Positions 1-9,202 of a DNA stretch of 64,000 nt are shown here, one piece after another. The position numbers and the translations under genes were made by a program. The DNA lies in assembly GCF_000708715.2 (NCBI RefSeq), contig NZ_JENB01000013.1, positions 97,799-161,798 on the forward strand. The letters are read 5' to 3'. The notes beneath the pieces are model-generated. The model ran no database searches and was not told where the DNA came from. It was given only the letters and a program-made list of their open reading frames with translations. Every line of letters starts with the position of its first letter. Position 1 is the stretch's first letter. The stretch is from Pseudomonas putida W15Oct28. Its GTDB lineage: Bacteria; Pseudomonadota; Gammaproteobacteria; Pseudomonadales; Pseudomonadaceae.

Positions 1-1077
1 TTCTGGGTGCTGATCATTCCGGTCGAGGCCATTGCTGGCGCCGACATCCTGCATGCTTACTTCCCGGGGGTACCGTCCTGGTTGTTCGCCTTCCTGATCA
101 TGCTGTTGCTGTCGTGTACCAACCTGATCAGCGTGAAGAACTTCGGCGCCTTCGAGTACTGGTTCGCACTGGTCAAGGTGGTGGCGATCATCGGCTTCAT
201 CGGCGTCTGCACCCTGGCGGTGTTCGGCTTCTGGCCGCTGGCCGAGGTGTCCGGGGTCAGCCGGCTGTGGGACAAAGGAGGCTTCATGCCCAACGGGTTC
301 GGCACTGTGCTCGGTGGCGTGCTGATTACCATTTTCTCGTTCTTCGGCGCCGAAATCGTCACCATTGCGGCTGACGAAACCGCCAACCCGAAAGACAAGA
401 TCCGCCGTGCCACCAACCTGGTGGTGTACCGCATTGCCATCTTCTACCTGGCCTCGATCTTCCTGGTGGTGTCGCTGGTGGCCTGGAACGACCCTGCGCT
501 GAAAGCGGTCGGTTCGTTCCAGCGCGTGCTGGAAGTGCTGAACGTGCCGGGCGCCAAGCTGCTGGTCGACCTGGTGGTACTGGTGGCGGTGACCAGTTGC
601 ATGAACTCGGGCCTGTACACCGCGTCACGCATGCTCTATTCGCTGGGCGCCCGCGGCCAGGCACTGAGCGTGACCAAGCGCATCTCCGGTTCGGGTGTAC
701 CGACGGTGGCGGTCATCTTCTCGACGCTGGCCGGTTTTGCCGGGTGCCTGGTCAACTATGTGTTCCCGGGCAAGGTCTTCGGCTTCTTGCTGTCCACCAC
801 CGGCGCCATTGCCTTGCTGGTGTACCTGGTGATTGCCGTGTCGCAGCTGCGCATGCGTGCCCGTGCTGACCGTGAAGGGCGCCCGCTGGAGCTGAAGATG
901 TGGCTGTTCCCATGGCTGACCTGGCTGGTGATCGGCACCATCGTCATGGTGCTGGGCTACATGCTGTTCAGCGATGCCTACCGCTACGAAACCCTGATGA
1001 CCGCTGGTGTGACAGCATTCATCCTGTTGGTTTCGCTGACCCAGCGGCGCGCCAAGGTAGTTGCCCAGACCGCCTGA
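1..1077 (+). CDS. gabP: GABA/amino-acid permease, 5'-truncated by the window edge
   Basis: Inner-membrane APC-superfamily amino acid:proton symporter of the GabP type. The reading frame is open from base 1, so the N-terminus (roughly the first 100 residues of a ~460-residue family) lies outside the window. The visible part has about nine hydrophobic segments. Stretches I recognise from E. coli GabP include SCMNSGLYTASRMLYSLG, GAIALLVYLVIAVSQLRMR and MWLFPWLTWLVIG. Those blocks favour the GABA-permease branch over the AroP or ProY branches, but the substrate is inferred. It ends at TGA 1075-1077, followed by a short GC hairpin, so it is probably monocistronic or the last gene of its unit. Confidence 0.85.
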   Translation, partial: FWVLIIPVEAIAGADILHAYFPGVPSWLFAFLIMLLLSCTNLISVKNFGAFEYWFALVKVVAIIGFIGVCTLAVFGFWPLAEVSGVSRLWDKGGFMPNGFGTVLGGVLITIFSFFGAEIVTIAADETANPKDKIRRATNLVVYRIAIFYLASIFLVVSLVAWNDPALKAVGSFQRVLEVLNVPGAKLLVDLVVLVAVTSCMNSGLYTASRMLYSLGARGQALSVTKRISGSGVPTVAVIFSTLAGFAGCLVNYVFPGKVFGFLLSTTGAIALLVYLVIAVSQLRMRARADREGRPLELKMWLFPWLTWLVIGTIVMVLGYMLFSDAYRYETLMTAGVTAFILLVSLTQRRAKVVAQTA

Positions 1078-1092
1078 CGTATCTGCTTTAAT

Positions 1093-1111
1093 GGGGGCGT
1101 TGCGCGCCCCC
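1093..1111 (+). terminator. GC hairpin after the permease gene
   Basis: Seven-pair stem GGGGGCG/CGCCCCC with a five-base loop, 15 bases after the permease stop. No clear T-run follows, so termination may be weak. Confidence 0.4.
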
Positions 1112-1134
1112 ATATCAATAAGCACAGGAAGCGT

Positions 1135-1632
1135 ATGAGCGATCAACCTCTTTCCCTTCAGGCCCTCGCGGCACCCGACGGCACCTGCTACGGCTGCGGT
1201 TGCTCCCACCCCAGCGGCCTGCACCTGCAAAGCCACTGGGACGCCGACGGCGTTCACCTGTTGTGCCGGCACTCGCCCGACAGCACCTTCATCGGCTGGC
1301 CCGGCCTGGTTTATGGCGGCCTGCTGGCGATGCTGGTCGACTGCCATTCCAACTGGACGGCCATGGCCTACCACTACCGCAACGAAGGCCGCGAGCCGGG
1401 CACCCTGCCGCGTATCGACTGCGTTACCGGCACCCTCAACCTGACCTACCTGAAACCTACGCCGATGGGCGTCGAGCTGTTGCTCAAGGCCCGGGTGGAA
1501 GGGGATGTGGGGCGCAAGAGCCGGGTGATTTGCGAAGTCTGGGCTGACGATGTGCTGACCGTGACGGCCGACTCGGTGTTTGTCCGTGTCGATACCGAAA
1601 AGCTCAAACTCAAGGCCCACGGCCAGGCCTGA
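1135..1632 (+). CDS. PaaI-family hotdog thioesterase
   Basis: 165-residue protein expected to be a cytosolic acyl-CoA thioesterase of the single-hotdog PaaI/THEM4-like type. Visible features are an N-terminal CYGCG-x2-HPSGL segment typical of this subgroup, the central helix motif VYGGLLAMLVDCHSNW (the hotdog helix with the acidic residue), and the following strand region TLNLTYLKPTPMG. The ATG is preceded by AGGAAG at a suitable distance. The gene stands alone between the permease and a GST gene, so the context gives no substrate. The family assignment is good, but the acyl substrate is unknown. Confidence 0.75.
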   Translation: MSDQPLSLQALAAPDGTCYGCGCSHPSGLHLQSHWDADGVHLLCRHSPDSTFIGWPGLVYGGLLAMLVDCHSNWTAMAYHYRNEGREPGTLPRIDCVTGTLNLTYLKPTPMGVELLLKARVEGDVGRKSRVICEVWADDVLTVTADSVFVRVDTEKLKLKAHGQA

Positions 1633-1719
1633 GTTGCCAGCGCTGATGAGCGGTCGGTGGTGGTCAGCGGCCGGGGATGTCTCTAGAGTGAAAGGCTCAT
1701 TCCCCAGGCAAGGTTGATC

Positions 1720-2415
1720 ATGACCGATCTCAGTGCTTTCCCTGTTACCCGCAAGTGGCCCGCCAAACACCCCGAACGCCTGCAGCTGTATTCGCTGCCG
1801 ACGCCCAACGGCGTCAAGGTGTCGATCATGCTCGAAGAAATCGGCCTGGCCTACGAGGCGCACAAGGTCAGCTTCGACAACGACGACCAGTTGAGCCCCG
1901 AATTCATCTCGCTCAGCGCCAACAACAAGATCCCCGCCATCCTGGACCCCAACGGCCCGGGCGGGCAGCCGTTGCCGCTGTTTGAATCCGGGGCGATCTT
2001 GCAGTACCTGGCGGAGAAAAGTGGGCAACTGCTCAGCCAGGACCCTGCCCAGCGCTACCAGACCCTGCAGTGGCTGATGTTCCAGATGGGTGGCATCGGG
2101 CCGATGTTCGGCCAGGTCGGGTTCTTCCATTTCTTTGCTGGCAAGGAATATGAAGACAAGCGTCCGCGTGACCGCTACGTCAACGAGTCCAAGCGGCTGC
2201 TGGGTGTGCTGGACCGGCATCTGAAAGGCCGGGAGTGGATGGTGGACGCGTACAGCATTGCCGACATTGCCATCTTCCCTTGGGTGCGCAACCTGGTAGA
2301 TCGCTACAACGCGCGGGAGTTGGTGGGTTTTGACCAGTTCAAGGAAGTGCAGCGGGTGCTGGCCACGTTCCTCGAACGGCCGGCGGTGCAGCGCGGCTTG
2401 AAAATCCCGGGCTGA
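1720..2415 (+). CDS. Glutathione S-transferase, YfcG/Ure2p-like (nu class)
   Basis: 231-residue soluble GST with an N-terminal thioredoxin-fold domain (about residues 20-105) and an all-helical C-terminal domain. The N-terminal segment YSLPTPNGVKVSIMLEE matches nu-class enzymes, where Thr and Asn after the first strand replace the usual Tyr/Ser/Cys. NNKIPAILDP is the cis-proline region and FESGAILQYLAE the glutathione gamma-glutamyl site. I chose ATG 1720 because AGGCAAGG lies just upstream. An in-frame TTG two codons earlier is less likely. The family is known for disulfide-reductase activity with two glutathiones. The role here is inferred to be redox housekeeping. Confidence 0.82.
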   Translation: MTDLSAFPVTRKWPAKHPERLQLYSLPTPNGVKVSIMLEEIGLAYEAHKVSFDNDDQLSPEFISLSANNKIPAILDPNGPGGQPLPLFESGAILQYLAEKSGQLLSQDPAQRYQTLQWLMFQMGGIGPMFGQVGFFHFFAGKEYEDKRPRDRYVNESKRLLGVLDRHLKGREWMVDAYSIADIAIFPWVRNLVDRYNARELVGFDQFKEVQRVLATFLERPAVQRGLKIPG

Positions 2416-2445
2416 TAACGCAGAACCAGCCCTGGACACCGGCCC

Positions 2446-2564
2446 CTGTAGGAGCGGCCTTGTGTCGCGAAAGGGCTGCAAAGCAGCCCCGGCAATTTAT
2501 GCGTCAGTGCTGAAACCCCGGGGCCGCTTTGCGGCCCTATCGCGACACAAGGCCGCTCCTACAG
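2446..2564. repeat. REP pair (BIME), TGTAGGAGCGGCC family
   Basis: Inverted pair. CTGTAGGAGCGGCCTTGTGT at the left is mirrored by its complement at the right end, with GGGCTGC/GCAGCCC and GGGCCGC/GCGGCCC inner stems. It lies between the convergent GST and pit genes, a usual REP position. Confidence 0.9.
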
Positions 2565-2580
2565 AGGGCGCAGTACGGGT

Positions 2581-4197
2581 TCAGAAGACGTGGCTCAGCA
2601 GCCAGTACAAGCTGCCGGCCAACAGCATCGCTGCCGGCAGGGTCAGCACCCAGGCCATCAGCAAGTTGAACAGCGTGCGCTTCTGAATCCCCGACCCATT
2701 CGCCACCATGGTCCCCGCCACCCCCGAGCTCAGCACGTGGGTGGTCGACACCGGCAACCCGAACATGTCCGCTGCGCCAATGGTGCACATGGCAACCACC
2801 TCCGCCGAGGCGCCTTGGGCGTAGCTCAGGTGGGTCTTGCCGATCTTCTCGCCCACGGTCACCACGATGCGCCGCCAGCCAACCATGGTCCCCAGCCCCA
2901 GCGCGATGGCCACCGCCACTTTGACCCATAGCGGAATGTAGCGGGTGGCGTCGTCCAGTTGGGCCTTGAACAGTTGCACATGGCTGCGGGTGGCGGCATC
3001 GAATGCCACCAGGCGGTTTTTCTCGATCAGGCGAATGGCTTCGCTGGTCAGGTACATGTCATTGCGCACGTTGGCCATGGCTTCGGCGGGTATGCGCTTG
3101 AGCGAGCCGTAGCCTTTGACCTCTTCACCAATCATCCCGGTCAGCGCCGCCAGCGCCGGTACCAGTTGCGGGCTGGCCTTGGGTTCGCCAATGAACGCGG
3201 TCAGCGTCTGGCGCGGGTCAGCCGGGGCCGCTTGCGGGTCGCTGCGCACCAGCGCCTGGCGGGTCACTTCGGCAACGGCAGAAAACTGCAGGGCCTGCTC
3301 ATTAGGCATGGTCTTGTTCAGCGCGTACGCCATTGGCAGTGTGCCGACCAGAATCAACATGATCAGGCCCATGCCTTTCTGGCCGTCGTTGGAACCGTGG
3401 GCGAAGGACACCCCGGTGCACGTCAGGATCAGTACGCCACGAATCCACCAAGGCGGCGGTGTCTGGCCTTGCGGCGCCTGGTATAGCGCTTGACGCTTGA
3501 CCAGCGCACGCAGGGCGAGCAACAGCAAGGCGGCGCAGGCAAAGCCGATCAGGGGGGAGAACAGCAGGGCGTAACCCACTTTGCTGGCCTGGCCCCAGTC
3601 CACGCCGCTGGTGCCGTCGCGCCCATGCATCAGCGCATTGGCCACACCCACACCGATGATCGAGCCGATCAGGGTGTGCGAGGATGACGCCGGCAGCCCC
3701 AGCCACCAGGTGCCGAGGTTCCAGATGATCGCCGCCAGCAGCAGGGCAAAAACCATCGCGAAGCCGGCCGAGGAGCCCACCTGTAGAATCAGTTCCACGG
3801 GCAGCAGGGCGATGATGCCGAATGCCACCGCGCCACTGGAGAGCAGCACGCCGAGGAAGTTGCACAGCCCGGACCACACCACTGCAACCGGTGCCGGCAG
3901 CGCGTTGGTGTAGATCACCGTGGCCACCGCGTTGGCGGTGTCGTGGAAGCCATTGACGAATTCGAAGCCCAGGGCAATCAACAGTGCCAGGCCCAGCAGC
4001 AGAAACGGCGTGACCGTAGTGATCACCGTGCCGCTGGCGTTTACATCCTGTTTCAGGCTCCAGGCGGTGTAGGCGATACCGGCCAGCAGCAGGCCGAAGA
4101 ACAACACGAGGGTGGCGCGCCCAGGCTTGTGGGCAAGCTGCGGGCGGGCGTCGCGCTGGGCCAGGTGCGGCTGGCTGGCCAGTGACGGGGTTGCCAT
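2581..4197 (-). CDS. pitA: Inorganic phosphate transporter, PiT family
   Basis: 538-residue polytopic inner-membrane low-affinity phosphate (metal-phosphate):cation symporter. The duplicated PiT signature is visible. The N-terminal copy is GFEFVNGFHDTANAVATVIY and the second half has SFAHGSNDGQKGMGLIML. C-terminal GLPVSTTHVLSSGVAGTM is the other conserved half-motif. About ten hydrophobic segments are present. The start at 4197 is supported by GGAG eight bases upstream on the minus strand. An upstream in-frame extension to 4251 has no such site. It is divergent from the DUF488 gene, and no Pho box was recognised in the gap. Confidence 0.88.
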   Translation of the reverse strand: MATPSLASQPHLAQRDARPQLAHKPGRATLVLFFGLLLAGIAYTAWSLKQDVNASGTVITTVTPFLLLGLALLIALGFEFVNGFHDTANAVATVIYTNALPAPVAVVWSGLCNFLGVLLSSGAVAFGIIALLPVELILQVGSSAGFAMVFALLLAAIIWNLGTWWLGLPASSSHTLIGSIIGVGVANALMHGRDGTSGVDWGQASKVGYALLFSPLIGFACAALLLLALRALVKRQALYQAPQGQTPPPWWIRGVLILTCTGVSFAHGSNDGQKGMGLIMLILVGTLPMAYALNKTMPNEQALQFSAVAEVTRQALVRSDPQAAPADPRQTLTAFIGEPKASPQLVPALAALTGMIGEEVKGYGSLKRIPAEAMANVRNDMYLTSEAIRLIEKNRLVAFDAATRSHVQLFKAQLDDATRYIPLWVKVAVAIALGLGTMVGWRRIVVTVGEKIGKTHLSYAQGASAEVVAMCTIGAADMFGLPVSTTHVLSSGVAGTMVANGSGIQKRTLFNLLMAWVLTLPAAMLLAGSLYWLLSHVF

Positions 4198-4324
4198 GAT
4201 GGCTCCGGTTGGCGTTGGGCAAGTTGCCGAAGGCCTTGAGCATAGAAACAATTCGTAACCCGACCGTGACCTCGATCAATGAATTATCTAGGCTCAAGAC
4301 GGACGGTAAATGCAGGAGAAACCC

Positions 4325-4711
4325 ATGATCCGCTGCAAGCGTGTCTACGATGCGGTCACGGGCGACGATGGCCAGCGAGTGCTGGTCGACCGCCTGTGGC
4401 CGCGCAACAAGCGCAAGGAAGACCTGCACGGGCAGTGGTTGCGCGAAGTGGCACCCTCGGATGATTTGCGTAAGGCGTTTCACCAGGGGGACGTCGACTT
4501 TGCCGGTTTTACCCAGCGCTACCAGCATGAACTGGCTGCCCGTCCCGAGTACTGGTACCCGCTGCTGGGCCTGGCCGAGAAAGGCACGCTGACCCTGCTT
4601 TATGCAGGCAAGGACACCGAGCACAACAATGCCCGGGTGCTGGCCGAATGGCTGGAAAGCGAACTGGACCGGCGTGGGCCTGGCAGTTCACCCGTGTGCT
4701 ATGCCCAATGA
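4325..4711 (+). CDS. DUF488 family protein
   Basis: 128-residue DUF488 protein with the family hallmarks KRVYD near the start and VLVDRLWPRNKRKEDL around residues 20-35, followed by WLREVAPSDDLRKAFHQ. The molecular function of DUF488 is not established; some members sit with stress or redox genes. Start 4325 has CAGGAGAAACCC upstream. An in-frame ATG at 4310 lacks a site. The stop overlaps the start of the next gene (ATGA at 4708-4711), which implies translational coupling with the acetyltransferase. Confidence 0.75.
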   Translation: MIRCKRVYDAVTGDDGQRVLVDRLWPRNKRKEDLHGQWLREVAPSDDLRKAFHQGDVDFAGFTQRYQHELAARPEYWYPLLGLAEKGTLTLLYAGKDTEHNNARVLAEWLESELDRRGPGSSPVCYAQ

Positions 4712-5154
4712 GTGATGTGGTGATGCCCCTGCAACTGATTGCCGCCAACGACAGCCACCGTACGTTTGCCCGCGACCTCACGCGGCGCGCCATGCTGCCG
4801 TACTACCGTGAATTTGACCTGCTCTGGATCGAGGACGCCTTCGACCAGGCCTGGGGTTGGCGCGAGCAATGGCTGATCAGCGAAGGCGACACCCTGTTAG
4901 GTTTCTGCAGCCTCAGTCAGGACCGCCAGGCACTGTTTATCCGCGAGTTGCACCTGTTGCCCGAGCATCGCGGGCGCGGTGTCGGCAGCTGGGTGTTGGA
5001 GGAGCTGGCGCTGTGGGCCGGGCAGCGGCGCCTGCCGTTGCTGAGGTTGATGGTGTTTCGCAGCAACCCGGCGCGCGGGTTGTACCAGCGCCACGGCTTT
5101 GTCGAAATGGGTGAGGACGCGTGCTTTGTGCGCATGCAGCGCACGATTGGCTAG
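4708..5154 (+). CDS. GNAT-family N-acetyltransferase
   Basis: 148-residue single-domain GNAT. The acetyl-CoA pyrophosphate loop RGRGVGSWVLEEL is visible near residue 90, preceded by the beta-4 strand LFIRELHLLPEHRG. The C-terminal GLYQRHGFVEMGE matches motif B (N-x3-A-R-G-L-Y-x-R-x-G-F). The acceptor substrate cannot be told. It starts inside the stop of the DUF488 gene, so the two are co-translated. Confidence 0.8.
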   Translation: MSDVVMPLQLIAANDSHRTFARDLTRRAMLPYYREFDLLWIEDAFDQAWGWREQWLISEGDTLLGFCSLSQDRQALFIRELHLLPEHRGRGVGSWVLEELALWAGQRRLPLLRLMVFRSNPARGLYQRHGFVEMGEDACFVRMQRTIG

Positions 5155-5275
5155 TAGCGCAATGATGGCTTGTCGCGACCGAAGCGCAGGGGCATAGTAA
5201 ACCCAGGCGCTCACGGTCGCCCGCAGACGGGGCGGCGGGGGATGAGCGTGATCAGGGGATAAGGAGAAGCCCACA

Positions 5276-5665
5276 ATGAACGGGATTGGTCCGCGACTGC
5301 GGGAAGAGCGTGAGCGCCTGGGCATGACCCAGCGCGTGTTTGGCGATATCGGTGGGGTCGAACCCAATGCCCAGGGCAAGTACGAAAGCGGCGAGCGCAC
5401 GCCACGGGTCGATTACCTGGCAGCCCTGTCGGCCAGGGGGGTGGATGCACTGTACGTGCTTAGCGGTATTCGCACGCCGGCCCCGCTGGAGGGCTTGAGT
5501 ACGGATGAGTCGGGGCTGCTGGGCGCCTTCCGGCAATTGCCCATCGACGACCAGGCGGCCATCTGGCACCTGCTGGGCCGCTTGAGCAGCGATAGAAAGC
5601 CCAGGCAAACAGTGAGGTCTGTCACTGTTGAGCGTCAGTCGTTTCTTACAGAAGCAATGCGTTAG
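5276..5665 (+). CDS. XRE-family helix-turn-helix regulator
   Basis: 129-residue Cro/CI-type protein. The HTH spans about residues 6-62 (LREERERLGMTQRVFGDIGG then YESGERTPRVDYLAAL). A short C-terminal segment follows with LPIDDQAAIWHLLGRL. There is no peptidase or sensor domain. Start ATG 5276 has AAGGAGAAGCCCACA upstream. It lies directly upstream of gacA in the same direction, with a 63-base gap. I do not know the target. Confidence 0.75.
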   Translation: MNGIGPRLREERERLGMTQRVFGDIGGVEPNAQGKYESGERTPRVDYLAALSARGVDALYVLSGIRTPAPLEGLSTDESGLLGAFRQLPIDDQAAIWHLLGRLSSDRKPRQTVRSVTVERQSFLTEAMR

Positions 5666-5728
5666 ACCCGTTTGGAAAAATTTTGTTAAGGTGGCGGGAT
5701 CCAATCGCCCTGTTGACGAGGTGTGTGC

Positions 5729-6367
5729 TTGATTAGGGTCTTAGTGGTCGACGATCACGATCTGGTACGAACCGGTATTACCCGCATGCTGGCCGACATC
5801 GATGGCCTGCAGGTGGTGGGTGAGGGTGACTCGGGCGAGTCCGCGCTCAAGCTGGCCCGTGAGCTGAAGCCGGACGTGGTGCTGATGGACGTGAAAATGC
5901 CCGGCATCGGCGGCCTGGAGGCCACCCGCAAATTGCTGCGCAGCCACCCGGACATCAAGGTAGTGGCCGTCACCGTGTGCGAGGAAGACCCGTTCCCCAC
6001 GCGCCTGTTGCAGGCCGGTGCGGCCGGTTACCTGACCAAAGGCGCAGGCCTTGATGAAATGGTCCAGGCCATCCGCCTGGCGTTTGCCGGCCAGCGCTAC
6101 ATCAGCCCGCAAATCGCCCAGCAGCTGGCGCTGAAGCCGTTCCAGCCGCAGGGGTCACCGTTCGACACACTGTCGGAGCGGGAAATCCAGATTGCCCTGA
6201 TGATCGTCGGCTGCCAGAAAGTGCAGATCATCTCTGACAAGTTGTGTCTCTCGCCCAAGACCGTCAATACTTACCGTTATCGGATCTTTGAAAAACTCTC
6301 GGTCACCAGCGACGTCGAACTGACCTTGCTGGCCGTTCGCCACGGTATGGTCGACGCAAGCCTGTAA
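5729..6367 (+). CDS. gacA: Response regulator GacA
   Basis: 212-residue NarL/FixJ response regulator, partner of the GacS kinase. In pseudomonads the family activates transcription of the RsmY/RsmZ RNAs and so controls secondary metabolism and biofilm. The receiver domain has D8/D9, phospho-acceptor D54 (VVLMDVKMPG) and the switch region VTVCEEDPF. The C-terminal LuxR HTH has LSEREIQIALMI and LSPKTVNTYRYRIFEKL. The start is TTG 5729 (encoding MIRVLVVDDHD), preceded by GAGG. A GTG two codons upstream is possible but would add residues absent from known GacA. The stop lies six bases before uvrC, an arrangement conserved in gamma-proteobacteria. Confidence 0.95.
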   Translation: MIRVLVVDDHDLVRTGITRMLADIDGLQVVGEGDSGESALKLARELKPDVVLMDVKMPGIGGLEATRKLLRSHPDIKVVAVTVCEEDPFPTRLLQAGAAGYLTKGAGLDEMVQAIRLAFAGQRYISPQIAQQLALKPFQPQGSPFDTLSEREIQIALMIVGCQKVQIISDKLCLSPKTVNTYRYRIFEKLSVTSDVELTLLAVRHGMVDASL

Positions 6368-6373
6368 AACCTC

Positions 6374-8197
6374 ATGTCCCAAGCTTTTGATGCCAGCGCA
6401 TTCCTGGCGACCTGCAGTGGTCGCCCGGGCGTTTACCGGATGTTCGACGCCGAAGCCCGGCTGCTTTACGTGGGCAAGGCCAAGAACCTCAAGAAACGCC
6501 TGGCCAGCTATTTCCGCAAAACCGGCCTGGCGCCCAAGACCGCCGCGCTGGTAGCCCGCATCGCCCAGGTTGAAACCACCATCACCGCCAACGAAACCGA
6601 GGCGTTGCTGCTGGAGCAGAACCTGATCAAGGAATGGCGGCCGCCGTATAACATCCTGCTGCGCGACGACAAATCCTACCCCTACGTGTTCCTGTCCGAC
6701 GGAGAGTTTCCGCGGTTGGGCATTCACCGTGGGGCGAAAAAGGCCAAGGGCCGCTACTTTGGCCCATACCCCAGCGCCGGGGCCATCCGTGAAAGCCTCA
6801 GCCTGCTGCAAAAGGCCTTTTCGGTGCGCCAGTGCGAAGACAGCTACTATGCCAACCGCACCCGCCCGTGCCTGCAGTACCAGATCAAACGCTGCAAAGG
6901 GCCCTGCACCGACCTGGTCACCGCCGAGGAATACGCCGACGACGTGCGCCACTCGGTGATGTTCCTTGAAGGCCGTAGCCAGCAGTTGGGCAACGAGCTG
7001 AATGCCGAGATGGAGAAGGCCGCCATGGCCCTCAACTTCGAGAAGGCTGCCGAGTTACGCGACCAGATCGCCTTGTTGCGCCGCGTGCAGGACCAGCAGT
7101 ACATCGAGGGCGGCACTGGTGACGTCGATGTCATCGCCGCCTTCGTCAACCCGGGTGGCGCCTGCGTGCACCTGATCAGCGTGCGCGGCGGCCGGGTGCT
7201 GGGCAGCAAGAACTTCTTCCCGCAGGTGGGCATCGAGGAGGAGGTGGCCGAGGTCATGGCCGCATTCCTCTCCCAGTACTACCTGGGCAACGCAGAGCGC
7301 GAACTGCCCGGCGAGTTGATCGTCAATGTTGTGCACGAAGACTTCGACGCCATCACCGAAGCACTGCACACACTGCGGGGCCGCGAGCTGACCATCAGCC
7401 ACCGGGTACGTGGCACCCGCGCCCGCTGGCAGCAGCTGGCAGTCACCAATGCCGAGCAGGCGCTGAATGCCCGCCTGGCCAACCGCCAGCACATGGCTGC
7501 ACGCTTCGAGGCCTTGGCCGAAGTGCTGGGCCTGGACGAAGTGCCGCAGCGCCTGGAATGCTACGACATCAGCCATTCCAGCGGCGAAGCCACCGTGGCC
7601 AGTTGCGTGGTATTCGGCCCCGAAGGCGCGCTGAAGTCCGACTATCGGCGCTTCAACATCGAAGGCGTCACTGCTGGCGATGACTACGCCGCCATGCACC
7701 AGGCCCTGACCCGCCGTTACGGGCGTATCAAGGACGGTGAGGGCAAGCTGCCCGACGTGTTGCTGGTGGACGGCGGCAAGGGCCAGTTGAACATGGCCCG
7801 CGATGTGATGCAGGAACTGGGCTTCACCGACCTGACCCTGCTCGGTGTGGCCAAGGGCGTCACCCGCAAGGCCGGTTTTGAAACCCTTTACCTGAACGAC
7901 GTGCACCACGAGTTCACCCTGAAAGGTGATTCACCGGCCCTGCACCTGATCCAGCAGATCCGCGACGAAGCCCACCGTTTCGCCATTACCGGCCACCGCG
8001 CCCGCCGCGGCAAGGCCCGCCGGGTGTCTAGTCTGGAGGATGTAGCCGGAGTAGGGCCAAAGCGCCGGCGCGACCTGCTGAAACATTTCGGCGGCCTGCA
8101 GGAGCTCAACCGCGCCAGTATCGATGAAATCGCCAAAGCGCCCGGCATCAGTAAAAAGCTTGCCGAGTCGATTTATGCCAGCCTGCATAGCGAGTAG
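6374..8197 (+). CDS. uvrC: Excinuclease ABC subunit C
   Basis: 607-residue UvrC, the dual-incision nuclease of nucleotide excision repair. The GIY-YIG domain at residues ~15-95 has RPGVYRM and [18 protein letters not shown]. Four cysteines (C154, C166, C174, C178) match the iron-sulfur ligands described for E. coli UvrC. A UVR motif ([19 protein letters not shown]) follows near residue 215. The RNase H-like nuclease domain has ECYDISH and [11 protein letters not shown]. The C-terminal tandem HhH ends in [16 protein letters not shown]. Full length. It is cotranscribed with gacA. Confidence 0.97.
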   Translation: MSQAFDASAFLATCSGRPGVYRMFDAEARLLYVGKAKNLKKRLASYFRKTGLAPKTAALVARIAQVETTITANETEALLLEQNLIKEWRPPYNILLRDDKSYPYVFLSDGEFPRLGIHRGAKKAKGRYFGPYPSAGAIRESLSLLQKAFSVRQCEDSYYANRTRPCLQYQIKRCKGPCTDLVTAEEYADDVRHSVMFLEGRSQQLGNELNAEMEKAAMALNFEKAAELRDQIALLRRVQDQQYIEGGTGDVDVIAAFVNPGGACVHLISVRGGRVLGSKNFFPQVGIEEEVAEVMAAFLSQYYLGNAERELPGELIVNVVHEDFDAITEALHTLRGRELTISHRVRGTRARWQQLAVTNAEQALNARLANRQHMAARFEALAEVLGLDEVPQRLECYDISHSSGEATVASCVVFGPEGALKSDYRRFNIEGVTAGDDYAAMHQALTRRYGRIKDGEGKLPDVLLVDGGKGQLNMARDVMQELGFTDLTLLGVAKGVTRKAGFETLYLNDVHHEFTLKGDSPALHLIQQIRDEAHRFAITGHRARRGKARRVSSLEDVAGVGPKRRRDLLKHFGGLQELNRASIDEIAKAPGISKKLAESIYASLHSE

Positions 8198-8230
8198 AAT
8201 GCCGGGCTCAACTTGCAGCCAGTCGTACCG

Positions 8231-8791
8231 ATGAATATTCCAAACCTGCTCACCGTTCTACGCGTCCTGCTCATTCCGTGCTTCATCCTGCTGTTCTATA
8301 TGCCCTATCACTGGAGCTATATGGCAGCCAGCAGCGTGTTTGCCGTTGCCGCCGCCACCGACTGGCTGGACGGCTACCTCGCGCGTCGCCTGCAGCAGAG
8401 TACGCCGTTCGGTGCCTTCCTGGACCCGGTGGCCGACAAGCTGATGGTGGCGGTGGCCCTGGTGCTGCTGGTGCAGACCCACGCCAACTTCTGGCTGACC
8501 CTGCCGGCCGCGGTCATTATCGGCCGCGAAATAGTGGTGTCGGCACTGCGCGAGTGGATGGCCGAGTTGGGCGCGCGGGCGCACGTGGCGGTGTCCAACC
8601 TTGGCAAGTGGAAGACTGCAGCGCAAATGCTGGCGCTGGTGATTCTGCTGGCCAACCCGCCAGCGGTAACCTTCTGGGTCATTCTTGGCTACGGGCTGCT
8701 GCTGGTGGCGGCGGGGCTGACGCTGTGGTCGATGGTGCACTACCTGCTGGCCGCCTGGCCGCACCTGCGCGAAGGCTCTGAGCAGAAATAA
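8231..8791 (+). CDS. pgsA: CDP-diacylglycerol-glycerol-3-phosphate phosphatidyltransferase
   Basis: 186-residue integral membrane enzyme making phosphatidylglycerophosphate, the first step to phosphatidylglycerol and cardiolipin. The CDP-alcohol phosphotransferase signature D-G-x2-A-R-x8-G-x3-D-x3-D is read in [20 protein letters not shown] plus [11 protein letters not shown] 8231 begins [12 protein letters not shown], the usual PgsA N-terminus. A TTG at 8213 is in frame but would give an atypical extension. It follows uvrC by 33 bases and precedes the tRNA gene. Confidence 0.95.
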   Translation: MNIPNLLTVLRVLLIPCFILLFYMPYHWSYMAASSVFAVAAATDWLDGYLARRLQQSTPFGAFLDPVADKLMVAVALVLLVQTHANFWLTLPAAVIIGREIVVSALREWMAELGARAHVAVSNLGKWKTAAQMLALVILLANPPAVTFWVILGYGLLLVAAGLTLWSMVHYLLAAWPHLREGSEQK

Positions 8792-8812
8792 AACTTTTTT
8801 TGAATCAAGGGG

Positions 8813-8840
8813 TTGACGCTGTTTTAGAAATCGCTAGAAT
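8813..8840 (+). promoter_or_regulatory. Sigma-70 promoter of the tRNA-Gly gene
   Basis: TTGACG (8813-8818) and TAGAAT (8835-8840) with a 16-base spacer, ending 15 bases before the mature tRNA 5' end. Confidence 0.75.
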
Positions 8841-8855
8841 GGCACCCATCACGAC

Positions 8856-8931
<76 letters not shown>

Positions 8932-8966
8932 AATTCGATCCTCGGTGCGTCGCCGGGATCAAAAAA

Positions 8967-8992
8967 GAAGAGGCCTTCGGGCCTCTTTTTTT
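8967..8992 (+). terminator. Rho-independent terminator after tRNA-Gly
   Basis: Stem AAGAGGCC-TTCG-GGCCTCTT with a stable tetraloop, followed by a run of T residues. Confidence 0.92.
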
Positions 8993-9040
8993 ATGCCTGC
9001 GTTTTATCGGCATCCTCCTTTCTCAAAGCAAACACAAGCC

Positions 9041-9135
9041 CTGTAGCAGCAGCCTTGTGCTGCGAAGAGGTCATTGCAGGCGAAGATAATCTTCAGCCTT
9101 ACCGGCCTCTTCGCAGCACAAGGCTGCTCCTACAG
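9041..9135. repeat. REP-like inverted pair, CTGTAGCAGCAGCC variant
   Basis: CTGTAGCAGCAGCCTTGTGC at the left is mirrored, with a small mismatch, by GCACAAGGCTGCTCCTACAG at the right. Inner arms GAAGAGG/CCTCTTC. It is a divergent relative of the TGTAGGAGCGGCC family. Confidence 0.8.
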
Positions 9136-9202
9136 GTTGATGCGTTAGCCGCAGTGATGGTGCAAGACCGTTGCTCCGATAGCCCCGCGCAGGTTTGCCG
9201 GG

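Noticed and set aside
625..2481. 618-codon minus-strand frame
   Set aside because: Shadow of the permease, thioesterase and GST genes. Gln/His/Ala-rich with no motif.
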